Shown here: one piece after another, positions 12,421 to 23,152 of the stretch | Numbering within the stretch: the stretch's first letter is position 1 | Layout: every line of letters begins with the position of its first letter | The notes under the pieces: model-generated | Seen by the model: the letters and a program-made list of their open reading frames with translations, nothing else | The model's database searches: none | What the model was told of the DNA's origin: nothing | Assembly: GCA_029851415.1 (NCBI GenBank) | Contig: CM056743.1 | Coordinates: 11,896,727 to 11,960,726, forward strand | Origin: Eretmocerus hayati | Taxonomy: Eukaryota > Arthropoda > Insecta > Hymenoptera > Aphelinidae | Length of the DNA stretch: 64,000 bases | Direction of reading: 5' to 3' | Made by a program: the position numbers and the translations under genes

Positions 12421-13396
12421 ATATCGACGCCTCTTACGAAGATAAACACCTCTTTTCTTGTGACTGACGAAGATTAACGTTTATTCGTTGTGAACACGAA
12501 GATTAACGGATTCTCCTTAGGTCCGCGAAAACTAACCTTTGACCCTTAGGGACACGAAGATTAACGCATTCTCGTTAAGTCCACGAAGACTAACACTTAC
12601 TCCTTAGGGGCACGAAGACTAACACTTACTCCTTAGGGCCACGAAGACTAACAATTATTGCTCAACGGCCCATGAAACTAGCACTTCCTCTTAAACGGTA
12701 TGAAGACTATAACACACTTGCTCACGTTCTTGTTCAAAGGGACGGAGACCATGTATTTCGTCTTAGGGCCACGAAAAAAAACACATTCTCTTTAGCGGCA
12801 CAAAAATTAATGCATCGGTAGACTTCATTCATGGAGGGACGGAGACAATAAGTATTTCGTCTTAAGCCCACGAAAAGTAACACATTTTCCTCTACGCCAC
12901 GAAGACTAAAACATTCTTCTCGATGGAATGAAAAACAACACATTCTCTTTGACGTGACGATGAACGGTAAGTGATTGTGTTAGCCTTCGTTCCGCTAAGA
13001 AGAATGTGTTACTTTTCGTGGGCTTAAGACGAAGTACTTATAATCTCCGTCCCTTCAAGAATGGAGTCTACGAATGTGCTAATTTTCGTGCCGCTAAGGA
13101 GAATGTGTTACTTTTCGTGGCCTTAAGACGGAATACTTATAGTCTTCGTCCCATCGAGAAAAAAATGCGCGAATGTGTTAATCTTCGTGCAGTTTGAGGA
13201 GTAAGTGTTACTCTTCGTGGCCTTAAGCAGTAAGAGATGATCTTCGTGGCGCTGAGGCGTAAGTGTTGATCTTCGTGGCGTAAACAGTAAGTGTTAATCT
13301 TCGTGGCCATAACAAAGCAAATGCTAATCTTCGGCCACCGTGTTTTTCTTCGTGGGCGTTAGCGGATGTGTTTATCTTCGTAAGAGGCGTCGATAT
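12421..13396. mobile_element. Foldback-type element, copy 1 (repeat-built inverted arms)
   Basis: A 976-bp element bounded by inverted termini of about 29 bp (ATATCGACGCCTCTTACG at the left and its complement at the right). The left half is a run of degenerate units of roughly 30-40 bp containing CACGAAGACTAACACTTACT-like sequence. The right half is built of the same units in reverse complement, meeting near 12955-12970. The whole can fold on itself. It has no coding capacity; the phase-repeated ORFs rich in LFVxLRRNTY are by-products of the repeat. Flanking duplications cannot be told from the palindromic ATAT at the ends. A near-identical inverted copy is at 25556-26573. Confidence 0.85.
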
Positions 13397-14122
13397 AGTG
13401 CACACTTACTTTTTATAAAAGCTTATCATCTGAAAATACCACATGCAGAATAGTAACATAATGAGATTTTGAAGCAACGAATGTGCTGAACCATTCTGTG
13501 GAAGTCAATTTAGACGTCTCATGTGATCAAAGACTTAAACTCTTCCTCGAGATGCCCATTCAAATGCAGCTATATCCTCCTGAAAAATTTCAAGTAGGAA
13601 TTTGAAATTCGGAGTGAGTCTACTCCATCTAGAGGGTCATGGAAACGTGTGAGCTTTCTGCTTCGATAGATCAAAAACCAATATGTTGCATGACTCATAA
13701 ATAAGAGTTGAGTACAAAGGGAATAAATAATTTCACAGGTGCTAATATGGAAGTATTCCTAAAAAGTTATGTGATAGATGAAAGAGCCCCTTTGAACCCA
13801 GAAAGTTCTGAGATAGGTGAGAGAGTTTCTCTGAATCCTTAATATCTATTCAAAATCATCAGATTGGAAGAATATGAGGTAGAATAGGTAATATCAGGAT
13901 TAAACGCTCCAAGTTGTTTTGGAACTAATGACAGTTATATTATACGAGAATGAGGACACTTCCATCAAAAGCAGTACAGTTATATTATACAAGAAATTCA
14001 CATCAATAGCAGTATTATGAATTTACATCAATACAAGAACATTTACATCAATAGCAGTACAGTGGGTTGGATGTAGACTAGTTTCCAATTTGACATTCAG
14101 AAGTTATTGTAAGACAGTATGA
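13397..14122. other. Stretch without a recognised gene
   Basis: AT-rich. A short imperfect repeat of TTACATCAATAGCAGTA/TATTATAC words occurs around 13935-14065, just downstream of the tyrosine recombinase pseudogene; nothing else was seen. Confidence 0.35.
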
Positions 14123-16571
14123 TCATTTATTTTCCGCTTTTCTTTTCTTGTTTGAGAATCTGGTCCGCATTTGAGCTTCGGTTCTATTTTGAAGAACGGG
14201 GTACTTCATCTGTGCCTCTCTCATCTTAACACTAGAAACACTAGAAGCAGCTCTATTTTCATCCAATTGCCTAGCAAATGCTTCAGAGAATGCCTCAATT
14301 TCTGCAGTTGTCCATCTTGTCTTTTGACCTGTAAAAAAATTTATGAGGATCAAATGTTTTTCTATTGAAGCTAGTTGAGAATCGAACCAATATCTTTGAA
14401 GATGTGCCGTAGTCGAATATGAAATATTACCTCTTCGAGCACCCAAGTTGGTAATGGGCATATCAAGTAATGATGATGGGTATGCATGTGAGGTTTTCAG
14501 CTCTTGTTTTTCTATTTCATGGTTCTCTATGATGTCATCATCCGCAACAGAGAGTTTTTGTGAAGGCACCAGTTTTTTTTCTTGACTGTGGACAAAGAAT
14601 CCATAATTCAACGACAAAGATTGATTGAATATTACATGGGAAAATTAAATGAACAAAGATGTCATTTACTTCGAATATTCGATTTGAAATTCCGAAATGG
14701 GAGGAATGCTCCTGTGAATACTATCAATTCTTATCTTGGGATTTTGATTTGATAAATTTTGTATTGAATTTAGATTGAATTGTACAATATCACGGACATT
14801 GATAATTTATGGAAAATTACCTTTCACATTGACAGTCTTGATCGACTTGATTATCGGCTTTGCCTTGTGAGCCTTTCCAGTGTGAACTTCAGTTGGAGAA
14901 TTCTGTACTTCATTCGAGTTCTCGACGTGATCTATTGGCGAAGAACTCCGGAAGTTGATGGAAATTTCTTCCGATGAAGGCTCATGACCTGCAATCTCAG
15001 CTTGCTCGGACAGAATATTGCTCGACTGCTCTTCTGTATCTCCCGTCAATGCCTCTAGTTGTTTGGTCACCGTGACGTCTGTCTTATCGATGTGTTCTTT
15101 GTACCTCTGTTCGTGAGTCTCCGTAGAGTGGCTTGAGTATTTGGCCATGTTTTCAACAGATACTCCATTCTCCATTGCGCTGTTCAATGTTGCGTGATGA
15201 GATCGGATCTTCGTCGCTCTCACAGTCTTTTCGAGTATGTCCGGGTGTAACATCTTGCATTGAGCAGCCAACTTCGCAAAGACTGGGCTGAGCTTCGAAA
15301 ACGTTTCTTCTTGTCCAGGATGGGTAGGTATCGCAAAAAGATACTTATTGCTGTGGCAAATGCCAAAATCACCTCGATGCTTCAGGATCATTTTCAAGCA
15401 GTCGCCGTTCCTCTTGTTGATGAAGAGATGACCATCGCCATCGACTTTCTTGTCCTGCATGTCCATCCTCTTGTACTTCATCCTCTGCGCTTTGTCCTTC
15501 TGATTGAAATATTCAGAATCTGCATTGGCCGTCTTTGCAAACTCTCGTAGTCTCCCACGAGCACACCTCCAGTTTCTGTTGGTCGGCGTCCGTTGAAATT
15601 CAGTACGGATGTCGCAGTCCACTCCAGCAGATTCATGAAGTGCGCAAATGCTTTTCCATCTTCAAAGTTGCCGTTCAAGGAGTACTTGAAACTCTCAAAC
15701 TGTTTCATCTCTACAAATTTCATAAATATTTTGAAATGTTTTGGCTGGATGCTTAGCTCTTCTTGGCTCCTGTGCCTCAGCTGCTCTTTTCTCGGGTACA
15801 TTGCCCTGTGGTGAATCAAAAAACCAATTTTGTCTTCAAACACTGTTTCAAAATGAACAATGTCCTTGTAATCTTGCTTCATACTTTTCTTGCTCAAGTA
15901 CTCCGCCTTGAGTGTAACATAAAGTTCCTTGATGACGATGGGCGCTGTCTCAGCATTCCAGATAGAGCCGTACCTCTTCGTCTTGATATCGAGTTTTGCA
16001 ACTTTCTCGATGGTATCTCGAACAAGATGTCGGTGTTCGACGCGCAGCAATGGAGCAAGATCTCTGTCGCACTAGCTAATTTTCTTAGCTGCTAGGACAA
16101 TCTTAGCGAGTGGTCTTAGATGATTTCTCACGTAGATCCTCTGCGCTTTCTCGGGATACTTTCGACCATATTTGTTCAAAAAAAGTATGTTGAGCAACTC
16201 ATCATTTTGCGTACGCAGAGTTTCGTTCTCCGCGCGCGAGGTGTTAAGCTGCTTGCCTAGCAGACGACTCATTTCTACACGAGTTTCATTTGCTGCTGTC
16301 CATCGCGCATTCAACGCTGCAAGCTCGCTTCCCGTACCTCATTGTCTCGAGCGCGCGCCTCTTCCAACTCTACAAGTCAGCGTCATAGCTCTTCTGCTGC
16401 GAGCATAGGTACAGCTGGTCGAGGTGCAACTTCGCCCGAAACAGAGTCTTCAGCAGGCGCCACCATAAGCTGAGCCCTAATGCGAGTCGGTGCGCGCGAC
16501 CGCGAAGCAGCCGATCTTACATTGGAACTTGGATCTGCCCGTGGGCTTCTGGCACGCGAGCGCGTATTCAT
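14123..16571 (-). pseudogene. Decayed tyrosine recombinase gene with C-terminal SANT-like exon
   Basis: Reads right to left. Order: serine/arginine-rich N-terminus (16571-16385), coiled coil (VELEEARARDNEV, then NARWTAANETRVEMSRLL; 16370-16150), core-binding region (16050-15650), and catalytic domain with the box I Arg in LNFNGRRPTETGG, a basic beta-hairpin (HLFINKR), the box II region RSHHATLNSAMENG whose expected HxxR reads TKIR, then SSHSTETHEQRY with a candidate nucleophile Tyr. Splice sites at 14821/14585 and 14431/14328 lead to a last exon (14328-14123) carrying a SANT-like fold: RWTTAEIEAFSEAF, KYPVLQNRTEAQMRTRFSN. Breaks: in-frame TAG at 16072-16074 (frame resumes immediately), a one-base shift near 15541-15550 just after LVGDYE, another shift near 16330-16345, and possibly one in an A8 run near 14570-14580. 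It resembles Crypton-type recombinases; family call by motif only. Confidence 0.7.
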
Positions 16572-17230
16572 CTCTTGATGCTATAGTAACGCTCACTCTC
16601 TAGCAGACGACACGCTGCCTATAATTATAGCTGTTTGCTGCTACTGCGCGCCACAGTGGCTCAGTCCCGCAGACCTATGAATGAGGAGAGAGAGAGAGAG
16701 AGAGAGACACGTGAAAAGCGTGGAAGCTCGGTACATGAGTCCCACTGTCTCTGCTGACTGCTCGTTCTCCCCTTCACACGCAGCTGTACGTGCTATTTTT
16801 CACACCGCCCGCGTGGACCCTCAGCGCTTTCCCTTGTACAAACTATGTCTCCTTACAACTGGAAGCTAGCAGGGTCTCGCGCGTTTTCTTATGTGATAAA
16901 AACTTACAGTTTTGACTCGCGCACTTGGCGTCTTTCTATACCCAGTTATCGTTGTGGATTCAGCTCCTGGTGGGCTACGGCTCACTCAAAATACACGGGG
17001 TGCAGAAAACAGGACCGAAGCTCGGTGCCTCGTGCTTTATACTCCTCGCGGCGTCGCCCGCGATGAGCTGTTCTCCAGGACCCGGCGCTGAGCTCGCCAA
17101 GCCCGACGCAGCACTCTTCGAACGTGTATCCTCGCGGTCTCGGCCGCGTTGAGGATCACATAGGCATTTAGCCCCGTGTTCACCACACGTATTCATGATG
17201 AATCTTCAGCCCGGCCCCCCCCCCCCATGA
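16300..17230. other. GC-rich, CpG-rich stretch at the 5' side of the recombinase pseudogene
   Basis: Markedly richer in CG and GC words than the surroundings, with a (GA)n tract at about 16685-16708 and a C13 run at about 17214-17226. Overlapping ORFs on both strands here reflect the low stop-codon density of GC-rich sequence. It may be the old promoter of the pseudogene (inference). Confidence 0.45.
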
Positions 17231-18535
17231 TTCCTTAGGCCAGATTTCGAAATCGGGAGTGCATCCCCCTTTAGGAGAGTAGTTCAAAGATGAACGATAT
17301 TCGCCCACAATTGCAGAGTGTGCGCGAGTACAGAAAAACGTCAGGAATCAAATTCGCGCTTGTAAATGTCAATCATTATAATGGCAGTTTCTGATCGCGA
17401 CGCCGTCATGGGTGGTGCAAAATTGGCATACGATCACAACAAATTTGCATGAATTTGTATATCAGAACATGGAATGGCATGAGAGACCATGAGCAGAATC
17501 AAAGGATCTATTTGGACGAGAATTTTGGCATTTTTCGCATTTTGTGGAGTTTTGAAACAAAAAGTATGACTTGCTGATAGATCAAATTGAATGAGTGAAG
17601 CATAAGCGCGCGATCGTTGTCAGACCCATTCTATTACTGCACAGGACTTGATATTTCCAAGATCATCAACAGCCTTCCCTGGAGAGACTTTTCTCTAGTC
17701 TCTCAAAGATATATGACAGTCAAGTTCACACAGGGTCGAAACAAGTTGGTGCCGTAAGCTATTCGGCGTAATACTTCGAGACTTATACGACCTCAATGCT
17801 TTCTTTAGGCTGCATGAACTCTGAGCTTCAAGGCAGTGAATAGGGGCATCACTCGTTCATTGCGTTGTGGGCAGTTATATACCATGAGAAGCTGCAAACA
17901 CTTGTTCTCAGAACTATAAATGCCTAAATGCTATACCGTTTCAAGTTATACACAGGTTGATAGCTCGACGTTAATCTTGTTCGGCATTGCACTCGACAGT
18001 AAAACATGGAGCCGCAGCTTGTCTACCTATGAACAGCATTTTTTTTGTAATATGAGGCCAAGATCAGGCGAACGGATGATGATAATCGCGTTGATTACAA
18101 TTTGCGACATCTGAGTTTTATGTGTATCGATGAACATCGTTTTTTTTCTGGGATTAGGGAAGACTATCATCCATATATTCCATACACCACACTAATATCT
18201 ACTTCTATGATGTCAACATCAATTTGCGTATCATGTTCAGAAGATGAATGATTATGAAATCTATTCCAATCAGTTTTGTAAGGTTGCTAATTTCTGATGA
18301 AATTCACGAATCTGTATTAGTTATGAAATATTTCTCAAGCAAAATTAAACTCATATGTCTTCGTTATATTATATTTGAATGATGGATGGTGAATTCGATA
18401 ATGATGGAAAATGATCATTATTCATTGATGGTTATCAACTCAATTACGGATACCTCTATCGACCTCTATCGACCTCTATCGACTATTAATATATCAAATG
18501 AATCAATATCATCAAGGGGATATGAATTTCAGTAG
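17231..18535. other. Stretch without a recognised gene
   Basis: No coding signal. A small tandem repeat of the 10-mer ATCGACCTCT occurs about three times near 18453-18483. Confidence 0.4.
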
Positions 18536-18730
18536 TTAAGCTAGGAGAACTTACGACCACCATTTTTGAAAAGTGGAGAGTTCAAGACCACCTTTTCCTG
18601 GACCCGGAGAGTTCAAAACCACTCATTTCTGGACCAGTGATTTCTAGACCAAAGAGATGCATTTCTAGACCATCAATTGTGCATTTCTGCACCAAAAAAA
18701 AGTTACACGGGAACTCTCCTAGCTACAACT
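18536..18730. repeat. Short degenerate-repeat unit with inverted ends, MITE-like
   Basis: GCTAGGAGAACTT near 18540 is matched in reverse complement by GGAACTCTCCTAGC near 18710. Between them are five or six degenerate copies of a roughly 30-bp word containing GTTCAAGACCAC / TTTCTAGACCA. No target duplication was identified, so this is only MITE-like. Confidence 0.4.
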
Positions 18731-18934
18731 TCCCACCTACAAAGCATCATCTTTTCGTTGAGGACAAGGTGTGAAACGATGCGCATTTTTATTATCCCAT
18801 GCAAAAAAAGGTGCAGCCATCCAAAATGCCGCATAGAAGTATATACTGTGATGTGTATGAGTTGCTGAAGGTCGCTGCCGTATATCTATGAGGATGAATA
18901 TTGCTGCACTAATGATTGGTAGGCATGCAGTTCT

Positions 18935-18972
18935 CGGCTCTCTCTCTCTCTTTCTTTCTCTCTCTCTATCAT
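18935..18972. repeat. (CT)n microsatellite
   Basis: Interrupted CT dinucleotide run with two TTTC interruptions. Confidence 0.85.
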
Positions 18973-19299
18973 AGTGAGCACTATAACGTGGATGAAATAC
19001 ACTGTACCGAGCGGTAAATTCTAGAACTGCTCCTCGATCTCAGGGACGCTTTTTTTACAGATGGTAGAAGAGAGACATGCGCGGTCACACCATTCATTGC
19101 ATTTGAGACTAAGTGCAGCATATGATGTATCTCTTGTACAGCAATCCGCGCGCGTGTCTCTCATTCCGAACACATTTAGAGTGGTAAAGTGTACCACAAA
19201 GAAACAATTCGCGGGGTTGTAAAAATTGTGCTGCTTGGGATCGGGATTGTACCATATTGCAGGGAAAGCAGTCGGTCATCAGCGCGTTATTACCGGGAC

Positions 19300-19590
19300 C
19301 TTTTTTCCATCGCTTCGCATGGGAAAGCACAGATATTCTTGGGTGCTATTATTCTTCACTGTACACCATTCATAGGTGTACAGTAGTGGACATTCTTTTA
19401 TCTTACACAGCTTTTCTCGGGGAATTGCGAATATTTTTCGTTGCTGTTCTTTGCTGTACACCCATCTACGTAGTAGCCCTTTTCTTTATTTTTCTTCTCC
19501 TTCTTACACCGTTTTCTAGAGGAAACTGCACGTATCTTTCGGGGGCTATTGTTCTTTGATGTACACCCATCTGTAGGTGTACGGCAATAG
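19300..19590. repeat. Degenerate tandem repeat, about 95-105 bp, three units
   Basis: Each unit pairs a TTTCTxGxGGAAxTxGCAxxTATTxTTC-like segment with TGTACACCxATCxxTAGGTGTAC (near 19360, 19454 and 19559). The latter is itself a short hairpin. Copies are diverged. ORFs on both strands follow the repeat and are not considered genes. Confidence 0.6.
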
Positions 19591-19964
19591 ACTATTCTTT
19601 TTGCTTTCAGATATTGTGCTAGTAATTTTATTTCACTCCTACCGCGTAGCTTCAAGGTCTCGAGGACCGATTCTATAGTATATTCCGCGACTCCAAAGAT
19701 CCTTATTATGAGCAGTGATCATTTGTATACAGCTGTTCTGCCGAAAATGACCATCAATAATCACCTAATGATAAGTCAATGGAAAACGGTGAGTAGAATC
19801 TTGTTACTTTTTTTTTCTAATGACTCGGGATACAAGGGTTTACGAGGGTCAAGAGGGCTGCTCATGGGGACCACGGGCAGCCCTCTTGGTCCTCGGTGGG
19901 GGTTGTGCATTCTGGTCAACCTAGCCCTCTGGAGAATCAGCTCGACTCGAAAGGACGTACCATG

Positions 19965-20108
19965 GCTCCGCAAAATGCACCAGTGCAACCAGCTCGAGGA
20001 GGACTACCCGAAGATGAGCGAAGGTCTCGTCGTACTCGGAGCTTGCTTGCCAGGGTGTGGATCTTCCAGGGCTCGGAACTGACGATGACTGGGACACTAT
20101 GGACACTT
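19965..20108 (+). other. Exon-like coding fragment of unknown identity
   Basis: An open stretch beginning ATGGCTCCGCAAAATG and ending at a good donor, GAATAG|GTGAGC, around 20108. One alternative frame at its end is strongly acidic (DDDWDTMDTYE) before TAG. About 1.5 kb on, an acceptor TTCTGTTCCAG at about 21640 is followed by an acidic open segment (WDYSADDYLADSWF). The two may be pieces of a degraded gene into whose intron the R1-like element inserted. No family recognised. Confidence 0.25.
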
Positions 20109-20395
20109 ATGAATAGGTGAGCAGTGGTGTACATCATGTGTTACGTGATTATGTGTGAGCGTGTGTGCGTGTGTGTATATAAGGGTGTGATTGTACGGGT
20201 GTTCGGATGCATGAAAGAGGTGTGCAAGCGTAGTGTGTATGATCACGAGCGTGTAGGTCGGCCTACATGGGCGGGAGTATGGATGTGCATGAGTCGGTGG
20301 GTGGCATGGGTGGGTGAATTGGTATGGCTGGGTGAGTGGGAGTGCATGAGGATATGAGTCGGTTCGGAGGGGTTGAGGCTCCCTTGTTTTGTGTC

Positions 20396-20402
20396 TGAGA
20401 GG

Positions 20403-20446
<44 letters not shown>

Positions 20447-21465
20447 GAGAGTAGCGAGTGAGGATCTGGGGCCGCCAGAAAGTGATCGGAGCCGAACGAG
20501 TGCTGACTCCGACAATGAAGGAGATCATCCACGACAACGAGAAGGAGACCACCCTCGAACAGTGGCAAACTGAGTGCGATTCGCCATTTGCGAATGGCAG
20601 ATGGACGCACCGGTTGATTTGTAACGTAGCCAAGTGGGCGGAACGCACGCACCGAGAGATGAACTACTGGACGACGCAGGCACTGAGTGATCATGGTTGC
20701 TTCGGTGCCTACCTGACCCGGTTCAAGAAGAGGACATTCTCAGCATGTCAGTCATGCGGGGACAACTGGCATGACGCTGAACACGCCATGTTCACGTGCA
20801 ACGACACCCGAAGGGAGCGCGCCGAGTTGGATGAATGGCTGGGTGCTCAACTAACACCTGAGAACCTCGTCCCGTACTTGCTCCGCAACCAGGAGACATG
20901 GAATAGAGTCACCGGATACATTAAGCTGGTGATGACCCGTAAGGAGGAGAAAGGAAGGGAAGTGAGGCGCCTCGAAGCAGGCGAATCACAGTGAGTCTCT
21001 CGATTCAAACAGAAGAGGTCCAAATTATTCCAGGAGGAATATGATGAACTGAAGAGGGAAGAAATAAGGAAGAAGAATGAGGGAAGAAGAGAAAAGAAAG
21101 AAGAGAGAAGATCGAAGAAAGAAGAGTAGGAAAAGATCGAAGAAGAAGCAACAACACCTGCAAGTCGTGAGAAAAGAGAGTCGCTCGATCCTGAGCGCAC
21201 CTCCCACCCTGAAGTCATGTTAACGCGGTTCCGGAGTGGGTTGGTTAGATAGTGGTTAGCTGCCCCTAGTTCTGAAGTGATGGCTTGCCAACACTGTTGG
21301 GCTGAGAGGAGAAGGTTTCAGCCCCCAGGGCACACGGGCGCTGGATTTATGCTCATCCGGTTACCCGAGTAGGCAAAATGAAAGCGCTCATGGTCTGCCG
21401 GTGGGACATCCAATAGGGATGTCCTGTCATCAGATTTTTCCTTATATTCCACTTAAAAAAAAAAT
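20396..21465 (+). mobile_element. R1-clade non-LTR retrotransposon, 5'-truncated copy embedded in (GA)n
   Basis: A 5'-truncated long interspersed element. Its left junction lies in or next to a (GA)n tract (about 20400-20450), its coding end is at 20994, the 3' UTR runs to an A-run at about 21452-21461, and GA repeat resumes right after (21466-21480). The flanking GA repeat on both sides suggests insertion into a microsatellite, a habit known for several R1-clade families. Reverse transcriptase and endonuclease domains are missing. Confidence 0.65.
20458..20994 (+). pseudogene. C-terminal end of R1-clade ORF2 (zinc-knuckle region), truncated
   Basis: About 178 codons of the extreme C-terminus of a non-LTR retrotransposon polyprotein, downstream of where reverse transcriptase would be. 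Recognisable features: a GRWTHRLI segment, a tryptophan- and histidine-containing stretch (WAERTHREMNYWTTQAL), SDHGCFGAYLTRF, a CCHC-type knuckle (CQSCGDNWHDAEHAMFTC), then LVPYLLRNQETWNRVTGYI. The order and spacing are those of R1-like elements in arthropods. The first codons after the GA tract are not preceded by a natural start, so the copy cannot encode a functional retrotransposase. The remaining frame is intact to its stop, implying a fairly young copy. What is directly seen is the motif series; the clade is by pattern. Confidence 0.8.
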
Positions 21466-22019
21466 AAGGGAGAGAGAGAGCTGGCACGCGCGCATGAGTG
21501 AGAGAATGCGCGAGATCTTCTTCGATTCCTCCTCTTCTTCTCCCCGCAGCTGCCGTTACGGAAGCCCTTGTGGCTCGCCCATCGCGTTTGGCAATGCTCT
21601 CTTGTATGCTAATACCTACGGTTTCTTTTTCTGTTCCAGGTGCGATGGGACTATTCAGCTGATGACTATTTGGCCGATTCGTGGTTCGCCCGGGACCTGA
21701 TTGAGATCATCAAAGAAAGATAAGAAGAAAGGGGAAAAGAAGAAGAAAAACAGGAACAAAAGAATATACGTAAGACTGATCTCGTGACCATCGACAGTGA
21801 GTATGTCGGTATTAAAGAGTTCTTAGTACGTCAATCTAATTAGGATCCCGTTCATACATGCATCGCTCTCCTAAAGCCTGCTGGTCCATATGACCCGCTT
21901 TACAAGCCGAATCAAAAAAAGAGGTGGAACGATCCCTTTAATCCCCACCTCCGGGAGACTCGCGATCTACAGTGAGAGAGGCGTCCAAAAATTGAATCTG
22001 TTGCAGCGCGAAAGTGCGC

Positions 22020-22560
22020 TCCTAACCCAATGATTCGAGGTGGGCATCGTACCATCAGCGCCCTCGTCGGATGTTTATAGAACTGCGCCAGAGCCGACCA
22101 CGTAACCCCTCAAATCAAACCGCGTCTGCTAGCTGAAATTTGGTTCTCAAGAATCTACATGATTTATCTCGTAGAAAACGATTTGCAGAGTTCAATTGGT
22201 GTCAATGGCATGAGAGTGCTCTTATACAACATGGATCTCCTCCAAGGTGAGGTATATTTTGTACCATTTTTTGAACATAAGCACAAGAGGACTTATTGCT
22301 AAAAAAAATGCGAAATATACCTTAACCGTCGGAAAAAACCATGTTGTAAGAGTACTCTCGTGTAATTGAAACCGACTAAACTCTCCATAACGTTTCTTAC
22401 TCGATAAGACAAGTAGATTCGTGAGATCAAAATTTCATCTAGCAGACGCGGTTTGATTTGAGGGGTCACGTGGTCGGCTCTGGCGCAGTTCTATAAACAT
22501 CCGATGAGGGCGCTGATGGTACGATGCCCACCTCGAATAGCTGAACGGGTCATTGCAGTC
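22020..22560. repeat. Large imperfect palindrome, about 540 bp
   Basis: The sequence from about 22025 to 22275 reappears in reverse complement from about 22300 to 22548. The outer 100 bp (for example GCGCCCTCGTCGGATG near 22060 versus its complement near 22505) match almost perfectly. The inner arms are more diverged but colinear (for example GAGAGTGCTCTTATACAACATGG-type sequence versus GAGAGTACTCTTACAACATGG), with the centre near 22290. There is no coding capacity inside. It reads as an inverted duplication or a foldback element and overlaps the start of the ORF at 22504-23127. Confidence 0.85.
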
Positions 22561-23073
22561 ATCAATACGACTGAGCCTGTAGAGGGTGCTCCATCTGAAA
22601 CAAAGGAAGTCGAGCAAGAAGAAGAGAATGATGACAATGAGAGTGATGCCATGGTCGATGAGTCTGTGGAGAACAATTCCGTAGAGGCCGAGTCTGTGGA
22701 AGATGAGTCTGTGTATTGGAGGAAGCCCGCGAGACCCCAGCCACCACGATTATACGTTGTTAGGCCAACGACAGCACTCGGAGCTCCACCTGTCGACGAA
22801 GAGCGACAACGCTTGGAGAGCCGACTACAGGAGGAAATGGCTGAGCGTGTGCGACGACGACAAGAAGCACAATATTATCGACGTCACATAGACGCCTTGA
22901 GGTCAAAGAAAACCAAACAGCATGGCAGGAAGTCTGGTGAGAACAGCAAGAAATCAATAGGATCCCGCATCCGTCTGGGGCAGATCCACAAGATGAGGAG
23001 AAGTCCCATAAGGGCTAGGAGCTTGCTCTCTCGTCGTATGAAACGTGTTCTTAGGAGATGGAGGCAATTTTGC

Positions 23074-23126
<53 letters not shown>

Positions 23127-23127
23127 A
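22504..23127 (+). CDS. Hypothetical protein: acidic region followed by basic coiled coil
   Basis: An open frame of about 207 codons. After a short N-terminal part lying inside the palindrome, the product has a glutamate-rich region (EVEQEEENDDNESDAMV and repeats of ESV-E-x-ESVE), a proline-rich linker, then a charged helix (RLESRLQEEMAERVRRRQEAQYY) and a strongly basic tail. The last 14 codons read through a (TA)n microsatellite, so the natural end may be a splice site near 23075 instead. No catalytic motif or known family is evident; acidic and basic low-complexity organisation would suit a gag-like or nuclear protein. The absence of stops over 180 codons with biased composition supports real or recently real coding sequence. 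Confidence 0.4.
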
Positions 23128-23152
23128 GTCATATATATATATGGAACGTGTA
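23076..23152. repeat. (TA)n microsatellite
   Basis: An uninterrupted TA run from about 23076 to 23119, followed by short TG and TA runs. Confidence 0.95.

Noticed and set aside
12421..13396. CRISPR-like array
   Set aside because: Units are degenerate, reverse direction at the centre, have no unique spacers, and the genome is eukaryotic.
12734..13405. ORFs with repeated LFVxLRRNTY segments on both strands (also 25755-26230)
   Set aside because: They are translations of the foldback element's tandem units; the repetition is at DNA level and occurs in both strands and orientations.
20097..20694. Long antisense ORFs rich in Ser-Leu repeats
   Set aside because: They read through the (GA)n tract in antisense and lie opposite the R1-like coding sequence.
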